Source of the DNA: a virus
Direction: 5' to 3' (one strand)
Length of the DNA: 24,254 nucleotides
IMG/VR virus record: IMGVR_UViG_3300037558_001388
Location: 1-24,254 of that record
Shown: positions 7,195 through 13,944 of the stretch, piece after piece
Layout: each line of letters starts with the position of its first letter
Numbering within the stretch: the stretch's first letter is position 1
Position numbers and translations under genes: made by a program
Notes under the pieces: generated by a model
What the model was told of the DNA's origin: nothing
Database searches by the model: none
Seen by the model: only the letters and a program-made list of their open reading frames with translations

Positions 7195-8188
7195 AACTGA
7201 ATTCTTCACTAGCAATTTGATCCAGTTTTTCCATTATCTCTGGGGTAAAATATTGTTCTGGATCTTTGTAAATTGCCTTAGCATAGACTTTCTTGCCATC
7301 CATTTCATAGCGTCCAGCCACATTCTTCCAAAGTCCACCGAGTTCTCCAAGTTCCAGCAAACCATAATACTTATCAAGTCCACGCTCATCATAGAAAAGA
7401 CGAACAGTAACATCTTTATTTTCTTTACTTAAACGCGACTTAGCAGTCTTAGCCTTGATAAGATTTCCAACGACTTCCGTTCCATCCTTTTCTTTCTTTT
7501 TACTGAGATAGATGATTGTAGATGCAGCATACTTGAGTCCACTACCTCCACCCATTTCTTTCGTAGGTACATAAGATCCAATAACATCGTAAGTGTGGTT
7601 AGTAACAATCATTGGAATTTTAGCCTGTCCCAACTTCAGGGTTAACATTCTGAAAGCTCCTTTAACCAACTGTGATTTAGTCATATCACGAACCTGTTTG
7701 TCATCAAGAGCATCACGAATCTCTTTCTCTGTAGATAACATACCCAAAGAGTCTAGCACAAACATACAGGGTTTCCTATCTTCCTCTGATGTTTTAAGGT
7801 AGATATCAACAGCTTGTAGTGCTTTCTGTCTGAATTGTTCAACAGTAACTACATTCACTACAACGAAACGTTGTAAATCAATCCCTCTACTTGTGAGAAG
7901 AGACTTATTAACTGCTGCTTCAGTGTCAAAGTACAAACAGTAACCGTCAGGATTACTATCCAGAAAATTCTTAACCACAGCGAGACTAAAGAAAGTCTTG
8001 CCAGTAGAAGACTCGCCAGCAATGGCAGTAATCTTATTCCCAGATACACCACCAAATATGCTACCTGAACAAAGTCCGTTAAAGATGTACGAACCCGTGT
8101 CCACGTAAGTTTCGGTTTCGTCGATGTCTGCTGCCAGTTGGGTGTACTCATCTCCAATCTCTTTTACAATCTCTTTAAGGAAATCCAT
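7187..8188 (-). CDS. uvsX: UvsX RecA-like recombinase
   Basis: A 333-residue strand-exchange ATPase, the T4 counterpart of RecA, which coats single-stranded DNA and drives recombination-dependent replication and repair. Walker A is GESSTGKT (58-65). Walker B is MFVLDSLG (142-149). The LxTNHTYDVIG region and the glycine-rich GGGSGLKYAA segment correspond to RecA core and DNA-binding loop regions. The N-terminus is acidic. The ATG at 8188 has no obvious Shine-Dalgarno and follows a 13-nt AT-rich gap after the small upstream ORF. Its last codons overlap the start of gp41, coupling recombinase and helicase synthesis. Confidence 0.95.
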   Translation of the reverse strand: MDFLKEIVKEIGDEYTQLAADIDETETYVDTGSYIFNGLCSGSIFGGVSGNKITAIAGESSTGKTFFSLAVVKNFLDSNPDGYCLYFDTEAAVNKSLLTSRGIDLQRFVVVNVVTVEQFRQKALQAVDIYLKTSEEDRKPCMFVLDSLGMLSTEKEIRDALDDKQVRDMTKSQLVKGAFRMLTLKLGQAKIPMIVTNHTYDVIGSYVPTKEMGGGSGLKYAASTIIYLSKKKEKDGTEVVGNLIKAKTAKSRLSKENKDVTVRLFYDERGLDKYYGLLELGELGGLWKNVAGRYEMDGKKVYAKAIYKDPEQYFTPEIMEKLDQIASEEFSYG

Positions 8189-8201
8189 AATAAATTAAAA
8201 A

Positions 8202-8354
8202 CTAAAAATTTTTAGGGTGAGTAATAACCTCACCATGTATTTCATCAACATGTGCATGATCAATGTTGATGTGAGCACCAGTTTCTAAAACTGTTGCAAT
8301 TCGTTCAAGTGCATCAGCAATTCTATCTATTGATGATACGTTTTCATTAATCAT
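8202..8354 (-). CDS. Predicted 50-residue protein between gp43 and uvsX
   Basis: A 50-codon ORF starting MINENVSSIDRIADALERIA. The N-terminal half is an amphipathic helix; the second half is histidine-rich (HINIDHAHVDEIHGEVITH), with six histidines among acidic residues, which could bind metal although no known motif is present. The ATG follows the preceding stop with no gap (TGAATG). The 153-nt frame fills the space before uvsX, which supports it being real. Function unknown. Confidence 0.55.
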   Translation of the reverse strand: MINENVSSIDRIADALERIATVLETGAHINIDHAHVDEIHGEVITHPKNF

Positions 8355-8525
8355 TCAAATCACCATCCCGTGTTGTTCTCTAAGTATTTTCTTGTAAGGT
8401 CCTCCAGGATTTGCATCCCTAACCTCCTTGATCTTATTCAATTTTTGATAAAGAGACGTATCGCCACCTAATCTCAATGCACTAATAATAGTGGCAAGTT
8501 CGTTGTCGCTAATAGGCAAGTCCAT
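8355..8525 (-). CDS. Predicted 56-residue protein downstream of gp43
   Basis: A 56-codon ORF starting MDLPISDNELATIISALRLG. It looks like a compact helical protein (ALRLGGDTSLYQKLNKIKEV) with a basic C-terminal part (GGPYKKILREQHG). Its ATG overlaps the gp43 stop (TAATG), and its stop is immediately followed by the next ATG. Position and the absence of non-coding slack support expression. No family is recognised. Confidence 0.6.
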   Translation of the reverse strand: MDLPISDNELATIISALRLGGDTSLYQKLNKIKEVRDANPGGPYKKILREQHGMVI

Positions 8526-11023
8526 TATCCAAAGAAAAGTTCAAGGTTTACAGTTTTTTCTACATTCCATCCAATAGAATCTAGGATGGATTTCAGTGGT
8601 TCAAGGAATGATTTCTCAAATTGTAAGTCATAGTCAACGTACTTGTCAAGATTTAATTCCTTAGGAAAGTATTGAATGAAAGATATTACATTTTCATGAA
8701 TGTGATTTGGTTTTTTCAAATAACAGAACTTAATCTTTTCTCCATTTTGAATTAAAGAATATTTGGAATCTAGTTTATTCTCTTTGATGTAGTGATTATA
8801 AAGAAGTGCTCCCCTAGCATGAATAGGAGTTCCTTTGCTGTAGATAGTAGAGTGTGATCTATATTTCACAACATCAGAGACAGAGCGTGGAAAAGAAACA
8901 TCTTCAGGAGGAAGTTTCTTAAATTGATCACGACTGTCATCAATGAATTTAATCATCTCATCTTCAGTCCCAGTCATCAAAATTTTAAAAGCATCCTTCA
9001 ACATTTTACGACAAGGAGCTGGAGTTGATGATTTAACAGATTCAATACCCATCACTTTTAGTTTAGGTTCTTCATATCGGACACCCTCACTATCCCACAC
9101 GTTTAGAATGTATCGCTTCTTCGCAGTCCAAATACCACGATCAGCAATATTCTCACGCTTCATTTGCATTTTTTGATCGTATGCCGATACATACGTCGCC
9201 AAATCCGAATAACACTTGTCAATATACGGTTCCAATTTGTCACTACAAACCATATCAAGTAACTCCACAATCTTTGCTTTGTCGCTAGAGCTATTAGCAA
9301 GAAATTTATCAACAACAGGTCCCATATTAAGATAGATGGAATCTGTATCTGATGCGATGACATAATCGTCGTCTTCTGTTTTTAACAGATTATTTAGATA
9401 TTTGTTCATCTTTTGCTCAATCCAACGGATTGAAACTTGTCCAGACAACGTGATTGCTTCTGCGTTTGCTAGTTTATAATATCTAAAGTATTGATTACCA
9501 ATAGCACCATAAGCAGAGTTAAGAGAGATCTTTTTAGCCATTTGAATGTTATTACATCTGGCAATCTCTTTCTCAAGTTTTATGGTGGGGGTTTTTTCAT
9601 ATTGTTGTCTTGCCGCGAGCATTTTCTTTTTAAAGACAACTCGATCCCCATACATCTTCTCCATCAACTCAGGCAAAAACCCACGGACATCTTTACGATA
9701 CATTGCACCGTTGGCACAAATCGCATTGTCCTTATAGAGTTCAAAATTTATTTCTTCTTTAAGAATTCTATCAACTGAAGCTGTGGGATGTCTCTCATCC
9801 AGAAGCGTCTCTGGAGAGATGTTGTACTGCATAATAAGATGAGGATAGAGAGAGTTGAGATCGAAAGACACAACCCAATCATACTTTCCCGGAATCGGTT
9901 CCTTAACATAAGCACCTGCGTACTTTTCGTTTTTATCAGTATTTCTCTTTGGTGGAATAACTATATCACGTTTCTTTAAGTAGTTATAAATGATGTTATC
10001 CCACATTCGAACTTGATAGAACACATCGTTATAGTTGACTTTAGCATCATAAGCCATTGTCAAAGCAAGTTCGATAAGTTTCATCTTATCTTCCAACCTA
10101 TCAACGAGTTCTACGTCAACAATGTTATATTCAATATATTTCTGCCACCCATGAGTATAAAAATCTTTGAAAGTTTCATACTCAGAGTGATCAAGTTTCT
10201 TTTGCCCGAGTTCCACAAAAGCAATATAATCAAGACGATATGATTCTTGTGCTTTATATGTAAACTTCTTATATAAGTCAAGATAATCCAGTTGACATAC
10301 ACCACCCACATCAAATGTAGTATGCTTGCGCCCTTGAATATAAGTTTCACCCTCACTCACAAGTCCCCAGGGCGAAAAACGCTTCATCAGTTTTTCACCA
10401 AGCACCCGATTAAGTCGTTTACAAATATAAGGTATATCATAAAGTTGAATATTCCATCCAGTCACAACATCAGGAACATCAATCATCCAATAATTAATAA
10501 AAGAAGAAAGAAGTTGATGTTCAGTTGGACAATGATGATAGGTTACATTCTTTTGTTTATTAACAAAAGGTTTTGCACCCCACGTAACAATCTTCTTCGT
10601 GGTGTAATCTTGAATTGTGATCGCAAGGATTTCTTCCTGGCAGGATTCAACATCAGGAAATCCATTCTCCGATGCAGTCTCAATATCAATTGTGATTAGT
10701 TTTATTTTACTAATATCAAACTTGATTTCATTCTCAGGATATTTTTCCGAAATGTATTGATAGATGTATCTATCATTTCCAAAGATTGAAAATCCTTCAA
10801 CATCTTGATATTTTTTATAGAAATCGCGACAATCTCTAACAGCACCAGGTTGAATTGGTTCTACACTTTCACCATTCAGCGTTTTGTACTTGGTTCCCCT
10901 TTTACTATTGACAAAAAGAGTGGGACGAAACTCACTGTCTCTGATCTCAAATCTTTTTCCGTCTTCAACTCCACGAACCAAAAACTGATTACCGATCAAC
11001 TGAACGTTGGTGTAAAATTTCAT
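8525..11023 (-). CDS. gp43: DNA polymerase gp43 (family B)
   Basis: An 832-residue replicative polymerase with 3'-5' proofreading. Exonuclease motifs: TIDIETAS (111-118, Exo I), GWNIQLYDIPYI (189-200, Exo II) and YNIVDVELV (299-307, Exo III). Polymerase motifs: DLNSLYPHLIMQYNI (motif A, 388-402), KKISLNSAYGAIGN (motif B, 497-510) and ASDTDSIYL (motif C, catalytic DTDS, 557-565). The C-terminus ends NLELFFG, a hydrophobic tail like the gp45 clamp-binding peptide of T4-type polymerases. The frame is uninterrupted, unlike the split polymerases of some T4 relatives. The ATG overlaps the upstream stop by 4 nt (ATGA) with no separate Shine-Dalgarno, suggesting translational coupling. Confidence 0.97.
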   Translation of the reverse strand: MKFYTNVQLIGNQFLVRGVEDGKRFEIRDSEFRPTLFVNSKRGTKYKTLNGESVEPIQPGAVRDCRDFYKKYQDVEGFSIFGNDRYIYQYISEKYPENEIKFDISKIKLITIDIETASENGFPDVESCQEEILAITIQDYTTKKIVTWGAKPFVNKQKNVTYHHCPTEHQLLSSFINYWMIDVPDVVTGWNIQLYDIPYICKRLNRVLGEKLMKRFSPWGLVSEGETYIQGRKHTTFDVGGVCQLDYLDLYKKFTYKAQESYRLDYIAFVELGQKKLDHSEYETFKDFYTHGWQKYIEYNIVDVELVDRLEDKMKLIELALTMAYDAKVNYNDVFYQVRMWDNIIYNYLKKRDIVIPPKRNTDKNEKYAGAYVKEPIPGKYDWVVSFDLNSLYPHLIMQYNISPETLLDERHPTASVDRILKEEINFELYKDNAICANGAMYRKDVRGFLPELMEKMYGDRVVFKKKMLAARQQYEKTPTIKLEKEIARCNNIQMAKKISLNSAYGAIGNQYFRYYKLANAEAITLSGQVSIRWIEQKMNKYLNNLLKTEDDDYVIASDTDSIYLNMGPVVDKFLANSSSDKAKIVELLDMVCSDKLEPYIDKCYSDLATYVSAYDQKMQMKRENIADRGIWTAKKRYILNVWDSEGVRYEEPKLKVMGIESVKSSTPAPCRKMLKDAFKILMTGTEDEMIKFIDDSRDQFKKLPPEDVSFPRSVSDVVKYRSHSTIYSKGTPIHARGALLYNHYIKENKLDSKYSLIQNGEKIKFCYLKKPNHIHENVISFIQYFPKELNLDKYVDYDLQFEKSFLEPLKSILDSIGWNVEKTVNLELFFG

Positions 11024-11280
11024 TTAGTCTGTTCTAAGTATTTTTCAAGTAATGTTGGCATAGGATTAGCAAGTGTAATAATCTTATCCGAACTAATCAT
11101 AAATGAGTCTTCCATGGTGTGATCTATCATCCATGGAGAGAGCATGTTACCCTCACATATTTCCATAGGATTAATTAACTTACAATCGGGTTCACCAACA
11201 TCAGCACCTACTTCTTCAATCTCACTGATCAGTTTCTCGTTGTTCGTCAGTAGAATCACTTTCACTAGTTTGTTGCTCAT
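11020..11280 (-). CDS. Small beta-rich protein, paralog A (possible Sm-like fold)
   Basis: An 86-residue protein from the ATG at 11280 (MSNKLVKVILLTNNE); an in-frame TTG six bases upstream is less likely. Its order of strands and motifs parallels the next gene upstream: VKVILLTNNEKLISEI against VKLLLLKSGEDVIADV, SPWM against YPWC, and a final LLEKYLEQ against LKEMYLED. The pair probably arose by duplication. The strand-turn-strand opening and size suggest an Sm/LSM-like barrel, but this is inference. Its first 59 nt overlap the partner gene and its stop overlaps gp43, placing it in the polymerase transcription unit. Confidence 0.65.
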   Translation of the reverse strand: MSNKLVKVILLTNNEKLISEIEEVGADVGEPDCKLINPMEICEGNMLSPWMIDHTMEDSFMISSDKIITLANPMPTLLEKYLEQTK

Positions 11281-11587
11281 TTCCAACTACATCCTCCAAA
11301 TACATTTCTTTGAGTTTTTCTTTAGGTTCGACTATCGTTACCACCCATTCTACAGTAAGAGGGATAACGTTATCTGCAGCTAGAGGACACCAAGGATAAA
11401 GCGAAACATTAAATGCTGCTTTTTTATTTCCTTCCTCTTGTCGTTCTGTGTTTAAGATTTTAACAACACAGGGTTTATCCAGAAAATATCCAAGGACTTT
11501 TCTATCCGCGTCTTCACCGACTGCCATCTCACTGACATCAGCAATAACGTCTTCACCAGACTTTAACAGCAAAAGTTTTACAGTCAT
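11222..11587 (-). CDS. Small beta-rich protein, paralog B (possible Sm-like fold)
   Basis: A 121-residue protein, longer relative of the gene below it. Residues 1-105 form predicted strands (VKLLLLKSGEDVIADV, FLDKPCVVKIL, NVSLYPWCPL, VEWVVTIVEP), then a helix LKEMYLEDV and an acidic, Ser/Thr-rich disordered tail (from GNEQQTSESD). The tail is the portion that overlaps the downstream gene. The ATG at 11587 has only AAAG nearby. Just upstream is a possible six-residue leader ORF with a GGAAGG site, and upstream of that the hsp20 terminator, so this gene begins the gp43 transcription unit. Function unknown. Confidence 0.65.
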   Translation of the reverse strand: MTVKLLLLKSGEDVIADVSEMAVGEDADRKVLGYFLDKPCVVKILNTERQEEGNKKAAFNVSLYPWCPLAADNVIPLTVEWVVTIVEPKEKLKEMYLEDVVGNEQQTSESDSTDEQRETDQ

Positions 11588-11619
11588 CTTTAGTTCATAC
11601 CTTCCATCATTCTAGCAAT

Positions 11620-11660
11620 AAAAAAGGGGGGCGTCAACTGGATTTTGCCAGTTGCCCCCC
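11620..11660 (-). terminator. Intrinsic terminator after hsp20
   Basis: On the minus strand the RNA forms GGGGGG/CCCCCC plus CAACTGG/CCAGTTG stems, separated by a 3-nt bulge and closed by a 6-nt loop, followed directly by six U. It lies 35 nt after the hsp20 stop. There is no T-run on the plus-strand side, so it acts on leftward transcription. Confidence 0.9.
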
Positions 11661-11694
11661 AACGGCGACGATATTTTTAGGTAGCCGCTTCTAT

Positions 11695-12126
11695 TTAGAG
11701 ATAGTCCTTACGAGCATGGTGTTCAGGAACAATCTTCTTCACAACAACAGCGAGAAGTCCGTTTTCAAAAGTCACATCAGTCACCTCCGTGCCCTCAGCA
11801 AGCGTCCAGGATCGTTCAAAGTTCCTATGGGCAAGTCCTTTATGAAGGTATTGTCCCTCCTCGGTGGTTGCCTCTCTCTCCCCTTTGACTGTGAGTTTAC
11901 CATACTCTGTATAAACTTTGATTTCATCTTTTGAAAATCCAGCCAGAGCAATCTCAAGTTTAGTCTCTGTGTTGTTTAATTGTACAACATTATATGGGGG
12001 ATAGTTACCTTGTGTTTGGGCATGAAAGACGTTGTTTAGATAGTCATCAATCCCGATAGAATTGCGGGTGATTTTATCCATCAGCTGATCTAAGTCAGCA
12101 GCATTAAACTTCATCAAGTTAGTCAT
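11695..12126 (-). CDS. hsp20: Hsp20 / small heat-shock protein
   Basis: A 143-residue alpha-crystallin-type chaperone that should hold unfolding proteins in oligomers. The alpha-crystallin domain runs from about residue 45 (NVVQLNNTETKLEIALAGFS) through GKLTVKGERE to the hallmark C-terminal strand ENGLLAVVVKK; IVP near the end is the expected I-x-V/P-type tail contact. Such a gene is standard in T4-like cyanophages. A good Shine-Dalgarno (AAGGAG) precedes the ATG. The gene is isolated: one intrinsic terminator lies upstream of it and another downstream, with a TATAATTA box in between, implying independent control from the replication genes. Confidence 0.93.
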   Translation of the reverse strand: MTNLMKFNAADLDQLMDKITRNSIGIDDYLNNVFHAQTQGNYPPYNVVQLNNTETKLEIALAGFSKDEIKVYTEYGKLTVKGEREATTEEGQYLHKGLAHRNFERSWTLAEGTEVTDVTFENGLLAVVVKKIVPEHHARKDYL

Positions 12127-12183
12127 TTAACTTCTCCTTCTTAAGCGAGAGTGTGTTGTGAGGACCCTTACGGCATCCACTAC

Positions 12184-12191
12184 TAATTATA
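12184..12191 (-). promoter_or_regulatory. Late-type promoter box for hsp20
   Basis: TATAATTA on the minus strand differs by one base from the T4 late promoter consensus TATAAATA, and no -35 hexamer is visible at 16-18 nt. It sits just after the upstream terminator and about 58 nt before the hsp20 ATG. It could also be read as a bare sigma70 -10 (TATAAT). Confidence 0.5.
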
Positions 12192-12201
12192 CAAGAAGCA
12201 C

Positions 12202-12227
12202 AAAAAAAGCGGGTGTTGAAACCCGCT
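12202..12227 (-). terminator. Intrinsic terminator after the regA operon
   Basis: On the minus strand, AGCGGGT and ACCCGCT form a 7-bp stem around a 6-nt loop, followed by a run of U (seven T from the last stem base). It ends the gp45-44-dam-62-regA unit. The plus-strand side has a less regular CATTTTTATT, so weak bidirectional activity is possible. Confidence 0.88.
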
Positions 12228-12242
12228 CATTTTTATTCGGTT

Positions 12243-12335
12243 TTACTCAAATATTTGCCCAATACTGACAGTCGGTAAGCCATCATTGCCAAAACCAAAT
12301 GTTGATTTCGGATATTTCTTACTGCTGCTGGGCAC
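12243..12335 (-). CDS. Possible 30-residue ORF overlapping the regA 3' end
   Basis: A GTG-initiated ORF in the +1 frame relative to regA, overlapping its last 17 nt and ending just before the terminator. The peptide (M)PSSSKKYPKSTFGFGND followed by GLPTVSIGQIFE has a composition that looks coding rather than random, and AAAGGA lies just upstream of the GTG. It fills the space between regA and the terminator. An alternative is that it is appended to RegA by +1 frameshifting. Without comparison to related phages this remains tentative. Confidence 0.4.
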   Translation of the reverse strand: MPSSSKKYPKSTFGFGNDGLPTVSIGQIFE

Positions 12336-12759
12336 TTTCCTTTCCCTTTTTTCCAATATTATACTTCTGTTCAAGCACCCAATCTCCCTTATCCTTATAA
12401 GAAAGAACTTTGATTTGATTCAACGGTGCGATATCAAGAACCGTTTCCTCATCTACAATAGAAATCAATCCCCAGTCAGAAAGTAAACGTACAATACGAT
12501 TGCGGCGTTGAACGTCGTTAATAGAAAGATTCGCGTGCTTACCATCAAGTGCAAATAATTCCTTAAAGTGAACAATATAATACTTGCCCTGTTTATGAAG
12601 AATATGGCAAGACTGATAAAGTTTCTTCTCTTTCCTAGAAGCAACTCCTATTCTTGTCAAAGTCTCTCTAACTTTTAAGAAATCATCTGGTTCATTAAGT
12701 AAAACTTCGATCATCTGATCTTGAGTCCAGTGATACTGAGGTTCCACAGTATTACTCAT
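12319..12759 (-). CDS. regA: RegA translational repressor
   Basis: A 146-residue RNA-binding protein that in T4 represses translation of many early mRNAs, including its own, by occluding initiation regions. The conserved core is clear: DDFLKVRETLTRIGVASR, LYQSCHILHKQGKYYIVHFK (written here in overlapping parts, residues about 24-67) and LLSDWGLISIV. Compared with T4 RegA (about 122 residues) it has a 14-residue N-terminal extension (MSNTVEPQYHWTQD) and a lysine/glutamine tail. The ATG overlaps the gp62 stop (ATGA) and has a strong GGAGGAG Shine-Dalgarno, a plausible autoregulatory site. Confidence 0.93.
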   Translation of the reverse strand: MSNTVEPQYHWTQDQMIEVLLNEPDDFLKVRETLTRIGVASRKEKKLYQSCHILHKQGKYYIVHFKELFALDGKHANLSINDVQRRNRIVRLLSDWGLISIVDEETVLDIAPLNQIKVLSYKDKGDWVLEQKYNIGKKGKESAQQQ

Positions 12760-13124
12760 TTTGCTCCTCCAATGTCAAGTCGTTGTTTAATAAAATTAAT
12801 CTGTTCATTCGTCAGGATTTTCAGAGCTTGAGATGCCTTTTCATTACTATAACCATAGTATTGTTTGACACTTTCGAGATCCGTGACTTTATCCTTACGG
12901 AGCCAGGGAGAAAATCTCTTCTTTTTCCTCAGACTATTTAGATAAAATTTATATTGCATATCTTTATCTAGGTGATGATGCTTATTCATCTCATTAGCAA
13001 ACAACACACAATCTAGATGTCCAGATAAACAACGATTGATAATGTAAGGAGGGTAGGATTTAACTTCCTCAGATAAATCTTCCTTCGTAAAATTAATTGA
13101 GTTCAGCCAATCCTTTAATTCCAT
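12756..13124 (-). CDS. gp62: Clamp loader small subunit gp62
   Basis: A 122-residue subunit that joins gp44 to form the clamp loader for gp45. Recognition rests on the pattern MELKDWLNSINFTKEDL, YPPYIINRCLSGHLD, MQYKFYLNSLRKKKRFSPW and a C-terminal KQYYGYSNEKASQALKIL, together with its position between gp44 and regA as in T4. I use the ATG at 13124; the longer frame would start inside dam without support. It overlaps the end of the methylase by 32 nt because an adenine methylase gene has been placed between gp44 and gp62. No strong Shine-Dalgarno is visible, so coupling to dam is likely. Confidence 0.9.
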   Translation of the reverse strand: MELKDWLNSINFTKEDLSEEVKSYPPYIINRCLSGHLDCVLFANEMNKHHHLDKDMQYKFYLNSLRKKKRFSPWLRKDKVTDLESVKQYYGYSNEKASQALKILTNEQINFIKQRLDIGGAK

Positions 13125-13944
13125 AATTAAAAAGTAAAAGTTCCTTACGATCTTTTTGTTCACGCATATACTCACCAACAGATCGCATAGTATATGTTAA
13201 ATCAAATTCACCAGTTTGCCACCCATCAAATCTTTCTTTGATAAGTTGAGATGAATTGTAGGATATCAGTTGATTACTAACAGAACGATCACAGTCATTG
13301 GCAAATTGATCATGATCAAATCCTTTATGCATACTACCTCGTTTGCCATAAAGATTACTTCCAATCTCATAAGGAGGATCTAAGTAGATGAAAGTTGATT
13401 TATCATCACAAAGTATTTGTTTATAACTAAGATTGGTGATCTTCCAGTTCTCAATTATCTTTGTGTATCCTTGTAGTTTTTCAATTCCTCGCATTGAGAA
13501 GTTTGAGTCACTTGCTTGTTTGCTGAAGGAGGATGACTCGGTGAGACCAGAAAAAGAACACTTATTGACAGTATAAAAACTGACAGCACGCCATAAAGCG
13601 TCATTATTGGATTCATCATTTAGATACTCTTTTGATTCAAGGAAAAGACCTTTTGCAGAAATAGGATCAGGATATCTAGATTTAAGTTCCTGAAGTTTCT
13701 TATATAGATTATATCCATCATCTTGGAGAACTCTCCAAAAGTTATAGAGAGGTTCATACAGATCGTTTACCCACACGTCAAGATGTGGATACTTTTTAGT
13801 AATGTGAATTGCAACACTACCACCACCAAGAAAAGGTTCCCGATACTCTTTATAATCGCGAAGATCTGGGATGTAAACATCCATCTTTGTGCAAGCACGA
13901 GACTTGCCACCAGGATATCTCAATGGTGTTTTAAAAGACTTCAT
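13093..13944 (-). CDS. dam: Dam-type DNA adenine-N6 methyltransferase
   Basis: A 283-residue class D12 methylase that transfers a methyl group from S-adenosylmethionine to adenine N6, in T4 and E. coli Dam at GATC. Motifs: TPLRYPGGKSR (6-16) and REPFLGGGSVAIH (35-47) for SAM binding, VNDLYEPL (59-66) and the catalytic DPPY (189-192). The target site cannot be read from sequence. Its ATG overlaps the gp44 stop by 4 nt (ATGA) and it runs into gp62, so it is cotranscribed with the clamp loader. Likely uses are protection of phage DNA from restriction or strand marking. The location inside the 44-62 pair differs from the T4 order. Confidence 0.93.
   Translation of the reverse strand: MKSFKTPLRYPGGKSRACTKMDVYIPDLRDYKEYREPFLGGGSVAIHITKKYPHLDVWVNDLYEPLYNFWRVLQDDGYNLYKKLQELKSRYPDPISAKGLFLESKEYLNDESNNDALWRAVSFYTVNKCSFSGLTESSSFSKQASDSNFSMRGIEKLQGYTKIIENWKITNLSYKQILCDDKSTFIYLDPPYEIGSNLYGKRGSMHKGFDHDQFANDCDRSVSNQLISYNSSQLIKERFDGWQTGEFDLTYTMRSVGEYMREQKDRKELLLFNYGIKGLAELN

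Noticed and set aside
9391-9397. CTAAATA inside gp43 (also inside gp62 at 12935 and in the VWA gene at 17872)
   Set aside because: Internal to coding sequence and not near starts; shows the heptamer arises by chance in AT-rich DNA.
10292-10699. Plus-strand ORF of 135 codons
   Set aside because: Entirely antisense to gp43 and lacks any recognisable domain.
8525-11023. Possible intron or split in the DNA polymerase gene
   Set aside because: The frame is continuous and all exonuclease and polymerase motifs are present in order.
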